Source of the DNA: Dyadobacter fermentans DSM 18053 | GTDB taxonomy: Bacteria; Bacteroidota; Bacteroidia; Cytophagales; Spirosomataceae | DNA: 64,000 nucleotides | NCBI RefSeq assembly: GCF_000023125.1 | Contig: NC_013037.1 | Coordinates: forward strand, 3,038,001 to 3,102,000 | Reading direction: 5' to 3' | Part shown: positions 53,977 to 63,085 of the stretch, in pieces | How positions within the stretch are numbered: the stretch's first letter is position 1 | Layout of the letters: every line of letters starts with the position of its first letter | Translations under genes and position numbers: made by a program | The notes under the pieces: generated by a model | The model's input: only the letters and a program-made list of their open reading frames with translations | Databases searched by the model: none | Told to the model about the DNA's origin: nothing

Positions 53977-56442
53977 TTAAAATTCGCCTTCCAGGCTTTC
54001 CTTCGGCTTCTTCTTCGCCTGGTGCAAACGGTAGTTCAAAGTGAGATTTATTTGCCTCAAACGCCCCTGCGAGGTGTTGCGTGCGTAGAAGTTCGCCCCC
54101 TCGGTGATCGACCGGAATTTCCTTGAATTGAAAACGTCCACAACCGTGAGCGTCAGCGTGCCGTTGCCGCGCAGAATATCTCTCGTGGCTGCCAGGTCGA
54201 GCGTCGCCAAGGCCTTTCTGCGGCCCTGAGGCGTTTGCTGCGGCGCTTCGTAATTGCCTCTCAGCTGCACATCGGTATTTTTCCAAAGCGTAAACCGCGA
54301 CATGGCCCGCACAAACCAGCTGTAAGTATCACTCTGAAACTCCTCGTCCACGCCTGTCCCGTCAGTAATCGCGCGGAAGAAATTGGCGCTGCCATCGAGC
54401 TTCCACCACGGATACGGGTTGAATGAGCCCGCAAATTCGGCGCCGTAGGCATCCTCCGTACCCAGGTTTTCGGGACGGGTGTAGGAGCTTCCATCGTCGT
54501 TCACCGTGCGGATACTGATGATTTTGCCATTCGTATGGCGGTAGTAGATCGACGACGTGAGCGAGCCTTTGTTCATATATTTAATGTGCCCGAATTCGAA
54601 TGCATTGGTGAATTCAGGGTTCAGGTCGGGGTTGCCGCTCCAATAATTACGGTTATCGCTGAAAGTGGCGAAGGGTGTCAGGTCGTTGTATTGCGGCCTG
54701 CGTACGCGGCGGCTGTAACTGAGCTGGAATGCATTCTGCTTCGCAAAATCGTAGGTAATGTGCATGCTCGGGAAGAGATTGGCATATTTGCGGTCGTTCA
54801 CCTCGTTGGTTGTGCGCAAGGTCGTGGTAACGCCCGTCCATTCGGCCCGCACGCCGCCCTGGTAGGAGAATTTGCCGGTTTTGTTGCCGATCATCCCGTA
54901 GAGGGCATTGATATTCTCCTCATATAAAAAATCGTTCGTCAGCCCGGGCAATGTAATCCAGCCGCCGTCGCTGGTTTGCTGGGTCACGGTGTAGTCGTTG
55001 GTCATATCCCGCGAGCTGCTCCGCCCGCCCGCCTCGATCTTGCCGTCCTTACCGAAAGGATGTACATAATCGACCTGGAAAAGCAGCTGTTTCTCCGTTT
55101 CGTAGTTAACCGCCCGCTGTAAAAGCGGCGGGATGCCCGACGGGCTGCCGTCCGGTTTGTACACATTCTCGCGGTAATATTGGTCCGAATCTTCCCAGTT
55201 GTCGAGGTAGCGCACATCGGCGGTAAACTCCTGGCCCTTGCGGTTGAATGTCTTTTTGTAGGTCAATGCATATTCCGAATTTGGCTCGGTTTCGGTTTCG
55301 TCCTGGGTCCGGCGCGTGTAGCTGGTCATGTTGTTCAGGCTGGACAGGTAATCCCGGTAATCGAGCGTCGAAAAGCGCTTTCCTTTGCTCGTACGCCAGG
55401 TGTACGCGGCGGTGAGGACGTTTTTAGTATTGAAATAATAATCCAGACCACCGCGGGCGCTGTTGGCCATGCCTTTCAGGTTACTCTTCATATCGCGCTC
55501 CATAATGAAGGTCGAATCGTTACGGTACAGCTCCTGGTACACGTAGTTCTTGCCCGGCGTATTCCGGTACGACATGGTGTAGTTGATGAAGAAATTGAGG
55601 TTTTTCTTCCGGTAATTGACGTTCGCCGCGCCGCCAAAATTGGTAGGATTCCCAGTAATAATGTCGAAAGAGCCATTAATCCCCTCTTTCCGCTCCTTTT
55701 TCAGCACAATATTGATCACACCGCCCATGCCCTCGGCCTCGTAACGCGCCGATGGATTAGTGATAATCTCCACACGCTCAATCATGCTGCCCTGCAACTG
55801 GGCCAGCCCGCTCGCGCCCTTAATGCTCACCAGCCCCGACGGCTTGCCATCGATGAGAATGCGCACATTGCCGCTTCCGCGGAGGCTCACATTCCCTTCC
55901 ACATCCACCGCCACGGAAGGCATATTGGTAAGGATGTCCACCGCCGTGCCGCCCGCATTCGCCAGGTCTTTGCCTACATTGAACACCTTTTTATCGAGCG
56001 ACAGCTCCATCGAACTCTTCTCCGCCTGCACAGTCACCTCGTCGAGCGTTTTGGCAGAAGCCGCTGCTTTGATCGTCCCCAGATCGAGCGGTGAATTGGC
56101 GGCACTCACTTTAATGTTAGTGGTATAAAGCGGCTTATAACCGATGAATTCGGACAATGCATAATAGTTACCGGCGGAAATGTCCACGATAAAACCGCCC
56201 GTTTCGTCGGTGATCGCCCCGGAAACGAATGAGCTATCGGCCGTTTTGAAGAGCCGGATGCTCGCATAGCCGAGCGGCGCATTGCTGGCCCCATCCACGA
56301 TCTTGCCGGTCACTTTCAACTTCCCGCCACTCTGCGCCACAGCCGACGCAGCCATTAATACATTGAATATTAACACAATGCACACAAAACCCCGCGACTT
56401 TCCCTGACGAAAGCCCTGCTTCAAACTGCTCCTGATAGCCAT
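53977..56442 (-). CDS. Outer-membrane receptor of the OMP_b-brl_3 / TonB-dependent type
   Basis: An 821-residue outer-membrane protein from ATG 56442. It has a long basic N-terminus before the signal segment (RGFVCIVLIFNVLMAASAVA). A carboxypeptidase-regulatory-like domain follows (LKVTGKIVDGASNAPLGYAS), then a plug domain (KDLANAGGTAVDILTNMPSV, with ILIDGKPSGLVSIKGASGLA). The remainder is a barrel of the OMP_b-brl_3 family. No SusD-like partner gene is next to it, so it is probably not a SusCD glycan importer. A longer frame reaches 56466. Confidence 0.9.
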   Translation of the reverse strand: MAIRSSLKQGFRQGKSRGFVCIVLIFNVLMAASAVAQSGGKLKVTGKIVDGASNAPLGYASIRLFKTADSSFVSGAITDETGGFIVDISAGNYYALSEFIGYKPLYTTNIKVSAANSPLDLGTIKAAASAKTLDEVTVQAEKSSMELSLDKKVFNVGKDLANAGGTAVDILTNMPSVAVDVEGNVSLRGSGNVRILIDGKPSGLVSIKGASGLAQLQGSMIERVEIITNPSARYEAEGMGGVINIVLKKERKEGINGSFDIITGNPTNFGGAANVNYRKKNLNFFINYTMSYRNTPGKNYVYQELYRNDSTFIMERDMKSNLKGMANSARGGLDYYFNTKNVLTAAYTWRTSKGKRFSTLDYRDYLSSLNNMTSYTRRTQDETETEPNSEYALTYKKTFNRKGQEFTADVRYLDNWEDSDQYYRENVYKPDGSPSGIPPLLQRAVNYETEKQLLFQVDYVHPFGKDGKIEAGGRSSSRDMTNDYTVTQQTSDGGWITLPGLTNDFLYEENINALYGMIGNKTGKFSYQGGVRAEWTGVTTTLRTTNEVNDRKYANLFPSMHITYDFAKQNAFQLSYSRRVRRPQYNDLTPFATFSDNRNYWSGNPDLNPEFTNAFEFGHIKYMNKGSLTSSIYYRHTNGKIISIRTVNDDGSSYTRPENLGTEDAYGAEFAGSFNPYPWWKLDGSANFFRAITDGTGVDEEFQSDTYSWFVRAMSRFTLWKNTDVQLRGNYEAPQQTPQGRRKALATLDLAATRDILRGNGTLTLTVVDVFNSRKFRSITEGANFYARNTSQGRLRQINLTLNYRLHQAKKKPKESLEGEF

Positions 56443-56564
56443 TATCCTGTTGTAATATTTTCCCAAATCCTTTACTAGTTGCTATCCATACAAACCGGTT
56501 TACCCTGCCGTTTTACTCTACCGTAATGATATATTAAAATGAACTTTCCGGCCGTCCGCGCTCC

Positions 56565-56592
56565 CTGCCTCCGGGGGATTTTTGTACCTTTG
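56565..56592 (+). promoter_or_regulatory. Candidate promoter of the MATE gene
   Basis: CTG at 56565-56567, a 17-base spacer, and TACCTTTG at 56585-56592, matching TAnnTTTG. It precedes ATG 56619 by 27 bases. Confidence 0.4.
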
Positions 56593-56618
56593 CAGTCTTT
56601 TTGCAATCCACACGTGCC

Positions 56619-57947
56619 ATGAAGAACGAAGCATCACAAACTTTAAGACTAGCATTCCCAATTATCATCGGAGAACTGGCCCAAATGGCCCTCCACCTCA
56701 TCGACAGCGCGATGGTCGGCGCGATCAGTTACAAGCAACTCGCCGCAGCGGCGCTGGTGATCAATGCAATGAACATCCCGTTCGTGATCGGGATCGGCAT
56801 GACGATCTCCGTGTCACAAATGGTGTCGCTCGCCAACGGCCGCCGCGATGCCCAGCAGGTTTCACATTACCTATTCAATGGCTTTTGCCTCTGCACGCTC
56901 ACGGCGCTGGCCATTTCGATTACATTGCTTTTCGGAAAAGATTACCTGCGTAACCTCGGCCAGGACCCCGAGGTGGTGGAACTCGCGATCCCTTTCATGC
57001 GACTTATGGGCCTTTCCATTATCCCGATGCTGCTTTTCATGACCTTGAAGCAGTTTGCCGACGGCCTGGAACACACGCGCACGGCGATGATCTTCTCGCT
57101 GGCCGGCATGCCGATTAACATTGTCCTCAACTGGCTGCTCATTTACGGTAACTGGGGCTTCCCGCGGCTGGAACTGGAAGGCGCCGGCTGGGCGACACTC
57201 ATCACCCGGAGCATGATGTTCCTCGCCATGCTTTATGTGATTTTGAGACATAAAATTTTTGAAAAATACATAGCCGTAAGCCGTAACCAGTGGTATTTTA
57301 AAGGAAAAACCTGGCGGGAACTGTTGCACATCGGCGTGCCGAGCAGCTTGCAGATCGGCATGGAAGCGGGCGCATTCGCGGTATCGGGCATTATCATCGG
57401 TACATTGGGCGCTGTGGCGCAGGCAGCGCACCAGATCGCACTGAGCAGCGCCTCGTTTACATTCATGGTGTCGATGGGCCTCGCGCAGGCGGGTTCCATC
57501 CGCGTGAGCAACGCGCTCGGGCGCAGCGATTGGGGCAAGATCTTTGTGATCGGCAAAAGCACCATCATCACCGCATTGATTTACGGCACCATCTGCGCAA
57601 TCAGTTTCGGTTTGCTCCGGAATGTGCTTCCTTTGGCGTTCAACAAAAACGAGGAAGTGCTTGCGCTTGCTGCGTTGCTGCTGCTTTTTGCCGCTGTTTT
57701 TCAGATTTCGGACAGCACCCAGGCCATCGGTGCGGGCTTGTTAAGAGGAATTAAAGATGTAAAAACGCCCACGGTACTGATCGGGATCGCCTATTGGGTA
57801 ATCGGCATTCCGGTTGGGTACACCCTCGCTTTCCATTTTAACATGGGCGCTTACGGCATGTGGCTAGGGCTGATATTAGGGTTGACAATGGCCTCTATTT
57901 TCCTCATTACCCGCTTCTTCAAGATGACGAAAAGAAATCAGGTTTAG
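56619..57947 (+). CDS. MATE-family efflux transporter
   Basis: A 442-residue membrane protein from ATG 56619 with about twelve helices in two bundles. It opens with LRLAFPIIIGELAQMALHLI and continues with DSAMVGAISYKQLAAAAL, the MATE signature. GDGLEHTRTAMIFSLAGMP-like and GYTLAFHFNMGAYGMWLGL phrases mark the two halves. Expected to export cationic compounds with Na+ or H+. It is divergent from the OMP receptor and stands alone. Confidence 0.92.
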   Translation: MKNEASQTLRLAFPIIIGELAQMALHLIDSAMVGAISYKQLAAAALVINAMNIPFVIGIGMTISVSQMVSLANGRRDAQQVSHYLFNGFCLCTLTALAISITLLFGKDYLRNLGQDPEVVELAIPFMRLMGLSIIPMLLFMTLKQFADGLEHTRTAMIFSLAGMPINIVLNWLLIYGNWGFPRLELEGAGWATLITRSMMFLAMLYVILRHKIFEKYIAVSRNQWYFKGKTWRELLHIGVPSSLQIGMEAGAFAVSGIIIGTLGAVAQAAHQIALSSASFTFMVSMGLAQAGSIRVSNALGRSDWGKIFVIGKSTIITALIYGTICAISFGLLRNVLPLAFNKNEEVLALAALLLLFAAVFQISDSTQAIGAGLLRGIKDVKTPTVLIGIAYWVIGIPVGYTLAFHFNMGAYGMWLGLILGLTMASIFLITRFFKMTKRNQV

Positions 57948-58056
57948 ACAAAAGTTCGTCAAAATCCGACTTGTTGATAAGGATATAATTGCGAAACTTC
58001 GTCATTAATCCAAGTGCGCTTTTTTATATCAATCTTATCCACAAAAATCTGATTCA

Positions 58057-59682
58057 ATGGATTTCAATTCCACGTTAAGGAACATCTTTGTTGAAGAAAA
58101 AGACATTCCGGCGGAGTTCAGCCTGCCATCGCTGATCCACCAGCGGGAATACCTTTGCAATGGCGAAATGAAGACCTGGGACGGGCCTTTCCACGAAGTT
58201 TACTCACCGATTGCCGTGCAAACGCCCAACGGTCTGGAACGCAAACTGATCGGCAGCTACCCCCTATGCACAGCTACCGAGGCATCGGAGGCGCTGGAAG
58301 CCGCCGTAACCGCCTACAACAGCGGGCGCGGCGAATGGCCTACAATGGGCGTAGCTGAGCGCATTCAATGCGTGGAGCAGTTCACCGGCCGCATGATTGA
58401 GAAGAAAGACATCATCGTGAAGCTCATCATGTGGGAAATCGGTAAATCATTCGCCGACTCCGTTAAAGAATTCGATCGTACCGTTGAATACATTTACGCA
58501 ACCATCGATTCCCTCAAAAACCTGGACCGCGACTCGTCGGGATTCGATATCGTGGACGGCATTGCCGCGCAGGTTCGCCGCTCTCCGCTGGGCGTTGTGC
58601 TTTGCATGGGGCCGTTCAACTACCCGCTCAACGAAACGTTCACAACCCTGATCCCCGCACTGATCATGGGTAATACATTGCTTTTCAAACCGCCGAAATT
58701 CGGTACGCTGCTGCATTATCCATTGCAGGAAGCGTTCCGCGACTGCTTTCCGAAGGGTGTGGTGAACGTAATTTACGGTCGTGGTAATGCCATCGTGCCG
58801 GGCCTGATGCAATCGGGCAAGATCAACGTGCTGACGCTCATCGGTTCGAGCAAAGTGGCTAATGAGTTGAAAAAATCCCACCCGAAAGTGAACCGCCTGC
58901 GCGCGGTACTGGGGCTGGATGCCAAGAATGCGGCCATCGTCACGCCGAATGCGGACCTGGAACTGGCGGTGAAAGAGATCATTACCGGATCGCTTTCGTT
59001 TAATGGTCAGCGTTGCACGGCCCTAAAAATCATATGGGTGCACCGCAGCGTAGCCGACGCATTCCTCGAAAAATTCAGCGCGGCCGTGGCCGAACTGAAA
59101 TTCGGGATGCCCTGGGAAAAAGGTGTGGCGCTCACGCCGCTGCCCGAAACCAACAAAATTGAATACCTCAACGACTGCATTGCCGACGCCCAGGCGCACG
59201 GCGCGCAGGTGGTGAACGAAAACGGCGGTAAATCGGAAGGCTCGTTCTTCTACCCGGCCGTGGTGTACCCGGTGAACAGCCAGATGAAACTCTATCACGA
59301 AGAGCAGTTCGGCCCGATCGTCCCAGTGGTACCATTCGACGACCTGGAAGAAACGATCGACTTCCTCATCGAATCGACGCACGGCCAGCAGGTCAGCATT
59401 TTCAGCAACAACGCCGACGAAGTAGCCTCCCTCATCGACCCATTGGTAAACCAAGTGAGCCGTGTGAACATTAACACCCAATGCCAGCGCGGCCCTGACG
59501 TATTCCCGTTCACCGGTCGCAAAGACAGCGCCGAAGGCACCCTCTCGGTACCGGACGCCATCCGCGCCTTCTCGATCCGCTCGCTGGTAGCCTTCAAAAT
59601 GAATGCCGCCAATAAGCAACTGATCAACGAAATCGTGCATGAGGACACCTCCAACTTTTTAAGTACGAAGTTTATATTCTAA
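58057..59682 (+). CDS. GapN-like NADP-dependent aldehyde dehydrogenase
   Basis: A 541-residue aldehyde dehydrogenase of the GapN group (non-phosphorylating glyceraldehyde-3-phosphate dehydrogenase type), which in the family converts G3P to 3-phosphoglycerate with NADPH formation. The catalytic cysteine is C320 in FNGQRCTALK, the N-terminal glycine/NADP region includes CMGPFNYPLNETFTT. The place of the usual LELGGK motif with the catalytic Glu reads LGLDAK at 285-290, with Gly in the Glu position. Related proteins with LGLEAK are known to me from memory, so this may be a true subfamily. Activity is not assured. Ends at a terminator. Confidence 0.8.
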   Translation: MDFNSTLRNIFVEEKDIPAEFSLPSLIHQREYLCNGEMKTWDGPFHEVYSPIAVQTPNGLERKLIGSYPLCTATEASEALEAAVTAYNSGRGEWPTMGVAERIQCVEQFTGRMIEKKDIIVKLIMWEIGKSFADSVKEFDRTVEYIYATIDSLKNLDRDSSGFDIVDGIAAQVRRSPLGVVLCMGPFNYPLNETFTTLIPALIMGNTLLFKPPKFGTLLHYPLQEAFRDCFPKGVVNVIYGRGNAIVPGLMQSGKINVLTLIGSSKVANELKKSHPKVNRLRAVLGLDAKNAAIVTPNADLELAVKEIITGSLSFNGQRCTALKIIWVHRSVADAFLEKFSAAVAELKFGMPWEKGVALTPLPETNKIEYLNDCIADAQAHGAQVVNENGGKSEGSFFYPAVVYPVNSQMKLYHEEQFGPIVPVVPFDDLEETIDFLIESTHGQQVSIFSNNADEVASLIDPLVNQVSRVNINTQCQRGPDVFPFTGRKDSAEGTLSVPDAIRAFSIRSLVAFKMNAANKQLINEIVHEDTSNFLSTKFIF

Positions 59683-59709
59683 GTTTCCTGATTCGTCTTT
59701 TTCAACTAC

Positions 59710-59744
59710 CCGCCCATTCGCTTCAACCGGATGGGCGGTTTTTT
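59710..59744 (+). terminator. Intrinsic terminator after the GapN-like gene
   Basis: CCGCCCAT pairs with ATGGGCGG around a 13-base loop, followed by TTTTTT. Confidence 0.85.
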
Positions 59745-59805
59745 ATGCCGGAGGATCATTGGTGGTGGGAAGTAGGGTTAGGGGGCATGTGAACTCTTCT
59801 GCCCC

Positions 59806-60157
59806 TTGTTCAATCTGGCATTTGGTGATGTAGTCACCTTGGAGAGCGGTTGGACATTTGATGACAGTGTAAGAACCGGGAATGGGGATATGCGTAAGGT
59901 TATAGCAACAGTAGCTGCCATAGCAATGGATTTTTTGATGAGTCACCCCGACTCTTCGTTGTCGTTCCAGGGATATGCTGATCAGAAATCCGTACTTCTT
60001 GGTAAAAACCAGCGCAACATGCTTTATCAAACGCGGGATCAATTCATACTGGGAAGAACTCTCAAGAAAACTCGACATCTGGGGTGCAGCGGCAGGCGAA
60101 TTCGAAAAATATACGCCGGGCAGTTCCTACGACCGGATATTGGCAAAGCTCAAATAA
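59806..60157 (+). pseudogene. Frameshifted and 5'-truncated DUF6934-like gene
   Basis: Two frames together make one DUF6934-like protein. Frame one (59806 to about 60030) reads FNLAFGDVVTLESG ... KVIATVAAIAMDFLMSHP ... SFQGYADQKS ... NQRNMLYQ. The continuation RGINSYWEELSRKLDIWG ... YDRILAKLK is in another frame and ends at the TAA at 60155-60157. One extra A in the AAA run at 60029-60031 explains the shift. The N-terminal ~45 residues of the family have no room: a stop at 59779-59781 in frame and the terminator at 59710-59744 lie just upstream. So it is probably a decayed relic. A sequencing error could explain the shift but not the missing start. Confidence 0.65.
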
Positions 60158-60183
60158 AATATGTAACTTAACCTGATCACAGC

Positions 60184-60390
60184 ATGGAGATTTCTATGAA
60201 AAAGGGAAACAGGGTAGACGGCGAAGACTGGATTGAAGAAATTCTTTCGAACAAAGAGAGGTTCATTGCGGACATCAAAAACTCGCCTGCTATACTCAGG
60301 AAAAACCGGGCAGCAACTGAGCAGTTATTAAACCTTAAACCACGGCTCCCCCACAAAAAGACCGTTTGCCAAACCACGAATAAGACATAA
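60184..60390 (+). CDS. Small hypothetical protein following the DUF6934 relic
   Basis: A 68-residue charged protein (MKKGNRVDGEDWIEEILSNK, then ATEQLLNLKPRLPHKKTV) starting at ATG 60184 or MKK at 60196. It is helical in its middle and has a basic C-terminus. It lies 26 bases after the end of the frameshifted DUF6934 gene. From memory, small genes of unknown type sit next to DUF6934 genes, but I cannot verify that. It may be an orphan partner now without its companion. No function is assigned. Confidence 0.4.
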   Translation: MEISMKKGNRVDGEDWIEEILSNKERFIADIKNSPAILRKNRAATEQLLNLKPRLPHKKTVCQTTNKT

Positions 60391-60398
60391 AGCATTAG

Positions 60399-60434
60399 CG
60401 ATCATTCGCCTGCTCACACGCAGGCGAATGATCG
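60399..60434. terminator. Perfect 15-bp inverted repeat between convergent genes
   Basis: CGATCATTCGCCTGC (60399-60413), loop TCACAC, then its perfect complement (60420-60434). It lacks a T tract on either strand. It may be a factor-dependent or convergent-transcription barrier; an unusual form for a terminator here. Confidence 0.5.
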
Positions 60435-60446
60435 TAGTCCGTAATA

Positions 60447-61181
60447 TCACAAATTCGCCTCCGCCAGCACCCTCTCAATCTCCCCTTTCGGCGTTACGCC
60501 GGTTTTCTTCCAAACCACTTTGTCGCCCCGGTAGAGAATCAATGTCGGCAATGCGGTCACACCTACTTGCTTGATAAGCGCCTTGTTTTCATAGGCTTCG
60601 ATCGTGATCACCTTCACGGCATTGGCCTGCTCATGTTTGATAGAATCCACAATGGGAGCCAGTCGTTTGCAGGAACCGCAGTAGCGCGAGCCGAAGTCCA
60701 CGAGTATTAGCTTGTCCGATTTCAGCGACGCCTGGTAGTCGGCGAGGGATAAGCCCGGGCCAACCGTGGACACTACCGGCTTACCGAGGCCGATCCATTT
60801 GCTCAATCCGCCCGGCAGTTCGGTAACGTCTTGGAACCCGTTGTCACGAAGGTCTTTCGCCAGTTTACCGCTGCGGCCGTTGCCGATGGAGTAAATGAAG
60901 GTTGGTTTGCCTTTGTCCAGCTTGGCCACGGCGTTCGAGAAATCTGCTTCGTTGGCGACGCTGAAACTCAAAGCGCCTTCGAGGTGGTTCTGGGCGTACT
61001 CCTCGGGCAGGCGGGCGTCGAGGATCTGTGCGTTTTTGCCGGCCCGCGCCAGTCGTGTTTCAAATTCTTCAAAGGAAACGAGGTCACGCTTTGCAGCGGC
61101 GGCTGGTGCCGTCTGGGCATTCAGTGCGGTATGGGCAATGAGCAGCCATACCAATGCGAACAATGGTTTGAAAGTTTTCAT
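60447..61181 (-). CDS. Secreted rhodanese-like / thioredoxin fusion protein
   Basis: A 244-residue exported protein from ATG 61181 (signal MKTFKPLFALVWLLIAHTAL). Residues 35-135 form a rhodanese-like domain (FEEFETRLARAGKNAQILDA, then ELPGGLSKWIGLGKP). The catalytic Cys of the active-site loop (CxxGxRS-type) is replaced: the loop reads YSIGNGRS with S98. Residues 145-244 are a thioredoxin domain with the redox pair in FGSRYCGSCKRLAP (C168, C171), a conserved cis-Pro in VTALPTLILY. It is 52 bases downstream of a sulfatase gene and likely part of that operon. The upstream frame extension to 61373 overlaps the sulfatase and is rejected. Confidence 0.87.
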   Translation of the reverse strand: MKTFKPLFALVWLLIAHTALNAQTAPAAAAKRDLVSFEEFETRLARAGKNAQILDARLPEEYAQNHLEGALSFSVANEADFSNAVAKLDKGKPTFIYSIGNGRSGKLAKDLRDNGFQDVTELPGGLSKWIGLGKPVVSTVGPGLSLADYQASLKSDKLILVDFGSRYCGSCKRLAPIVDSIKHEQANAVKVITIEAYENKALIKQVGVTALPTLILYRGDKVVWKKTGVTPKGEIERVLAEANL

Positions 61182-61233
61182 GAAAACAGCGTTTAAAGTG
61201 ATTTTGCTTTCGGTGGTTGGCCGGCTATCTACT

Positions 61234-63057
61234 TTACTTTGAATTTTTGAAATTATTGAGCAGCACTTTGGCAGCGCGAATGTCGTAATCGAACATTTCA
61301 GGCTTTTGTGCTGCGATTTGCTCCGCGCCCGGAATGGCCGGAGCGGCGTCTTTGCCCGCCAGGTCGAGCACATTCAGGGCTTGCAGCCGGGCGTACGGAT
61401 TATCGCTTTTCAATGCGTCGGTCAGCGTCGCTACGGCCGCGGTCTTGTCGGCACCGGTCACGTAGAGTGCTTCGGCGGCGGCAATGCGCACGGCGGGTTC
61501 AGGGTCTTTCAGCGCTTTCCGCAAAGCGTCTTTGCCTGCTGCTGCTTTCAAGACCGTGAGGCCGGTCGCGCCCCAGTACCGTACCGACGGATCAGTATCC
61601 GCCAGGGCTTTGATGAGCGCCTGCGTGTGAGCAGCAGTGCGTGACGACGCCAAGTCGGCGGTAGCGGCTATTTTCCCGAAATTGTATTGCCCGCTCCGCG
61701 CATAATCGTACAAAGGAGTCTTTTTGGCGATTTCGTAGATGATCGCTTCGGGGATAAAGCCTACGTCCTTGTACTTCGCCATCCACTCCGCATTCGCCTT
61801 CCGCAATCTTTCCAGATCCTTTTTATATTTCGGATCGTCCGCCAGGTTCTTGATATTGTGCGGATCGGCGTCTACGTCAAAAAGTTCTTCGGCAGGCTTC
61901 GCTTCCCAGAATTTCGACTGCACGGCATTCAGTTTTCCAGCCTTGTAGAGCTCTTCCCACGACTTCACCGACGGCGCACGCCACAGGTATTCCAGGTATT
62001 GACCATAAATTTTATTGGGCAGGTAATTCCGGATATACCGAAACTTCTTGTCCCGCACCGACCGCGACATATCGATCCGCTCGTCCATTCTGCCCCTGAA
62101 ACCGAATGCATACGGAGGCTCCGGCTTCTGTTGTTTGCCCAAAAATGCGCCTCCCTGCATATATTCCGGCACTTTAATATCCACCAGACTCAGCACCGTA
62201 GGCGCGAAATCCAGGAACGTCACCAGCCTGTCCGACACCGTACCCGATTTTTGGCTGGCCAAATGCGCGTATTTCGGCGGCAAATGGACAATTAGCGGCA
62301 CATGCAAACCCGATTCATACATAAACCGCTTGCTGCGCGCCAGCACACCGCCATTGTCGGCATAGTAAAAAACGATCGTATTTTCGGCCAGCCCTTCGTC
62401 CTTCAATTCCTGCAATAAGCGCCCGAATTGCCGGTCCATTTCTTCCAGCTTATCGTAGTATTGCGCCCAGTCGTGTTTCAGCTCCGGGGTCGCCGGGTGA
62501 TATGGCGGCAGCGGCACTTTTTCGGGATCGTGCTTCAATGCAGGCAATGGCTCGTGCAGCGAACTTTCGTGAGACACATTCAGATTAAATACCGCAAAAA
62601 ACGGCTGTCCCGGTTTCCGGTTCTTGTAAGTCGCCTTGTTGCTCGATTCGTCCCAGGCGTCGGTTTGGTCGGGCGTGTTGTAATCCTTTTTGGCATTGTT
62701 GGTGGTATAGTAGCCCGCTTCCCGGAGGTATTTCGGGAAAAACTTCACGAATGCCGGCGACGGGTACACGCTCCGCATGTGCTCCGTGCCCAGCGATGGC
62801 GGGTACATGCCGGTAATGAGCGTGTTACGCGAAGGTGCACACACGGGAGCCGTCGAAAATGCATTTTTGTAGCGGATGCTTCCGGCCGCAAACTGGTCCA
62901 GGTTGGGCGTGGTGGCAAATTGATCGCCGTAGCTGCCCAGCAGAACGGTATTATCCTCGCTGACAATCCAGAGGATATTCGGACGGTCCTGCGCAGTGGC
63001 CGGGGACATGGCGGCGGTGAGCACCGCCAGAAGAATTGTAAGGGTTAGTTTATACAT
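61234..63057 (-). CDS. Sulfatase (N-sulfoglucosamine sulfohydrolase-like) with C-terminal HEAT repeats
   Basis: A 607-residue secreted sulfatase from ATG 63057 (MYKLTLTILLAVLTAAMSPA is a signal peptide). The active-site Cys for formylglycine is C73 in APVCAPSRNTL, the CxPSR motif. Metal ligands come from IVSEDNTVLLGSYGD and YADNGGVLARSK. The sulfatase domain covers residues 25-~480. Residues ~490-600 are HEAT-like helices (DPSVRYWGATGLTVLKAAAG; DPEPAVRIAAAEALYVTGAD). It is followed by the rhodanese/thioredoxin gene and preceded 28 bases by another sulfatase. Substrate is not shown. Confidence 0.88.
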   Translation of the reverse strand: MYKLTLTILLAVLTAAMSPATAQDRPNILWIVSEDNTVLLGSYGDQFATTPNLDQFAAGSIRYKNAFSTAPVCAPSRNTLITGMYPPSLGTEHMRSVYPSPAFVKFFPKYLREAGYYTTNNAKKDYNTPDQTDAWDESSNKATYKNRKPGQPFFAVFNLNVSHESSLHEPLPALKHDPEKVPLPPYHPATPELKHDWAQYYDKLEEMDRQFGRLLQELKDEGLAENTIVFYYADNGGVLARSKRFMYESGLHVPLIVHLPPKYAHLASQKSGTVSDRLVTFLDFAPTVLSLVDIKVPEYMQGGAFLGKQQKPEPPYAFGFRGRMDERIDMSRSVRDKKFRYIRNYLPNKIYGQYLEYLWRAPSVKSWEELYKAGKLNAVQSKFWEAKPAEELFDVDADPHNIKNLADDPKYKKDLERLRKANAEWMAKYKDVGFIPEAIIYEIAKKTPLYDYARSGQYNFGKIAATADLASSRTAAHTQALIKALADTDPSVRYWGATGLTVLKAAAGKDALRKALKDPEPAVRIAAAEALYVTGADKTAAVATLTDALKSDNPYARLQALNVLDLAGKDAAPAIPGAEQIAAQKPEMFDYDIRAAKVLLNNFKNSK

Positions 63058-63085
63058 AATGAGGTTGTTACATTGCTGTCTGGCG

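Noticed and set aside
61182..61373. 5' extension of the rhodanese/thioredoxin gene
   Set aside because: It overlaps the end of the sulfatase gene; the ATG at 61181 begins a good signal peptide.
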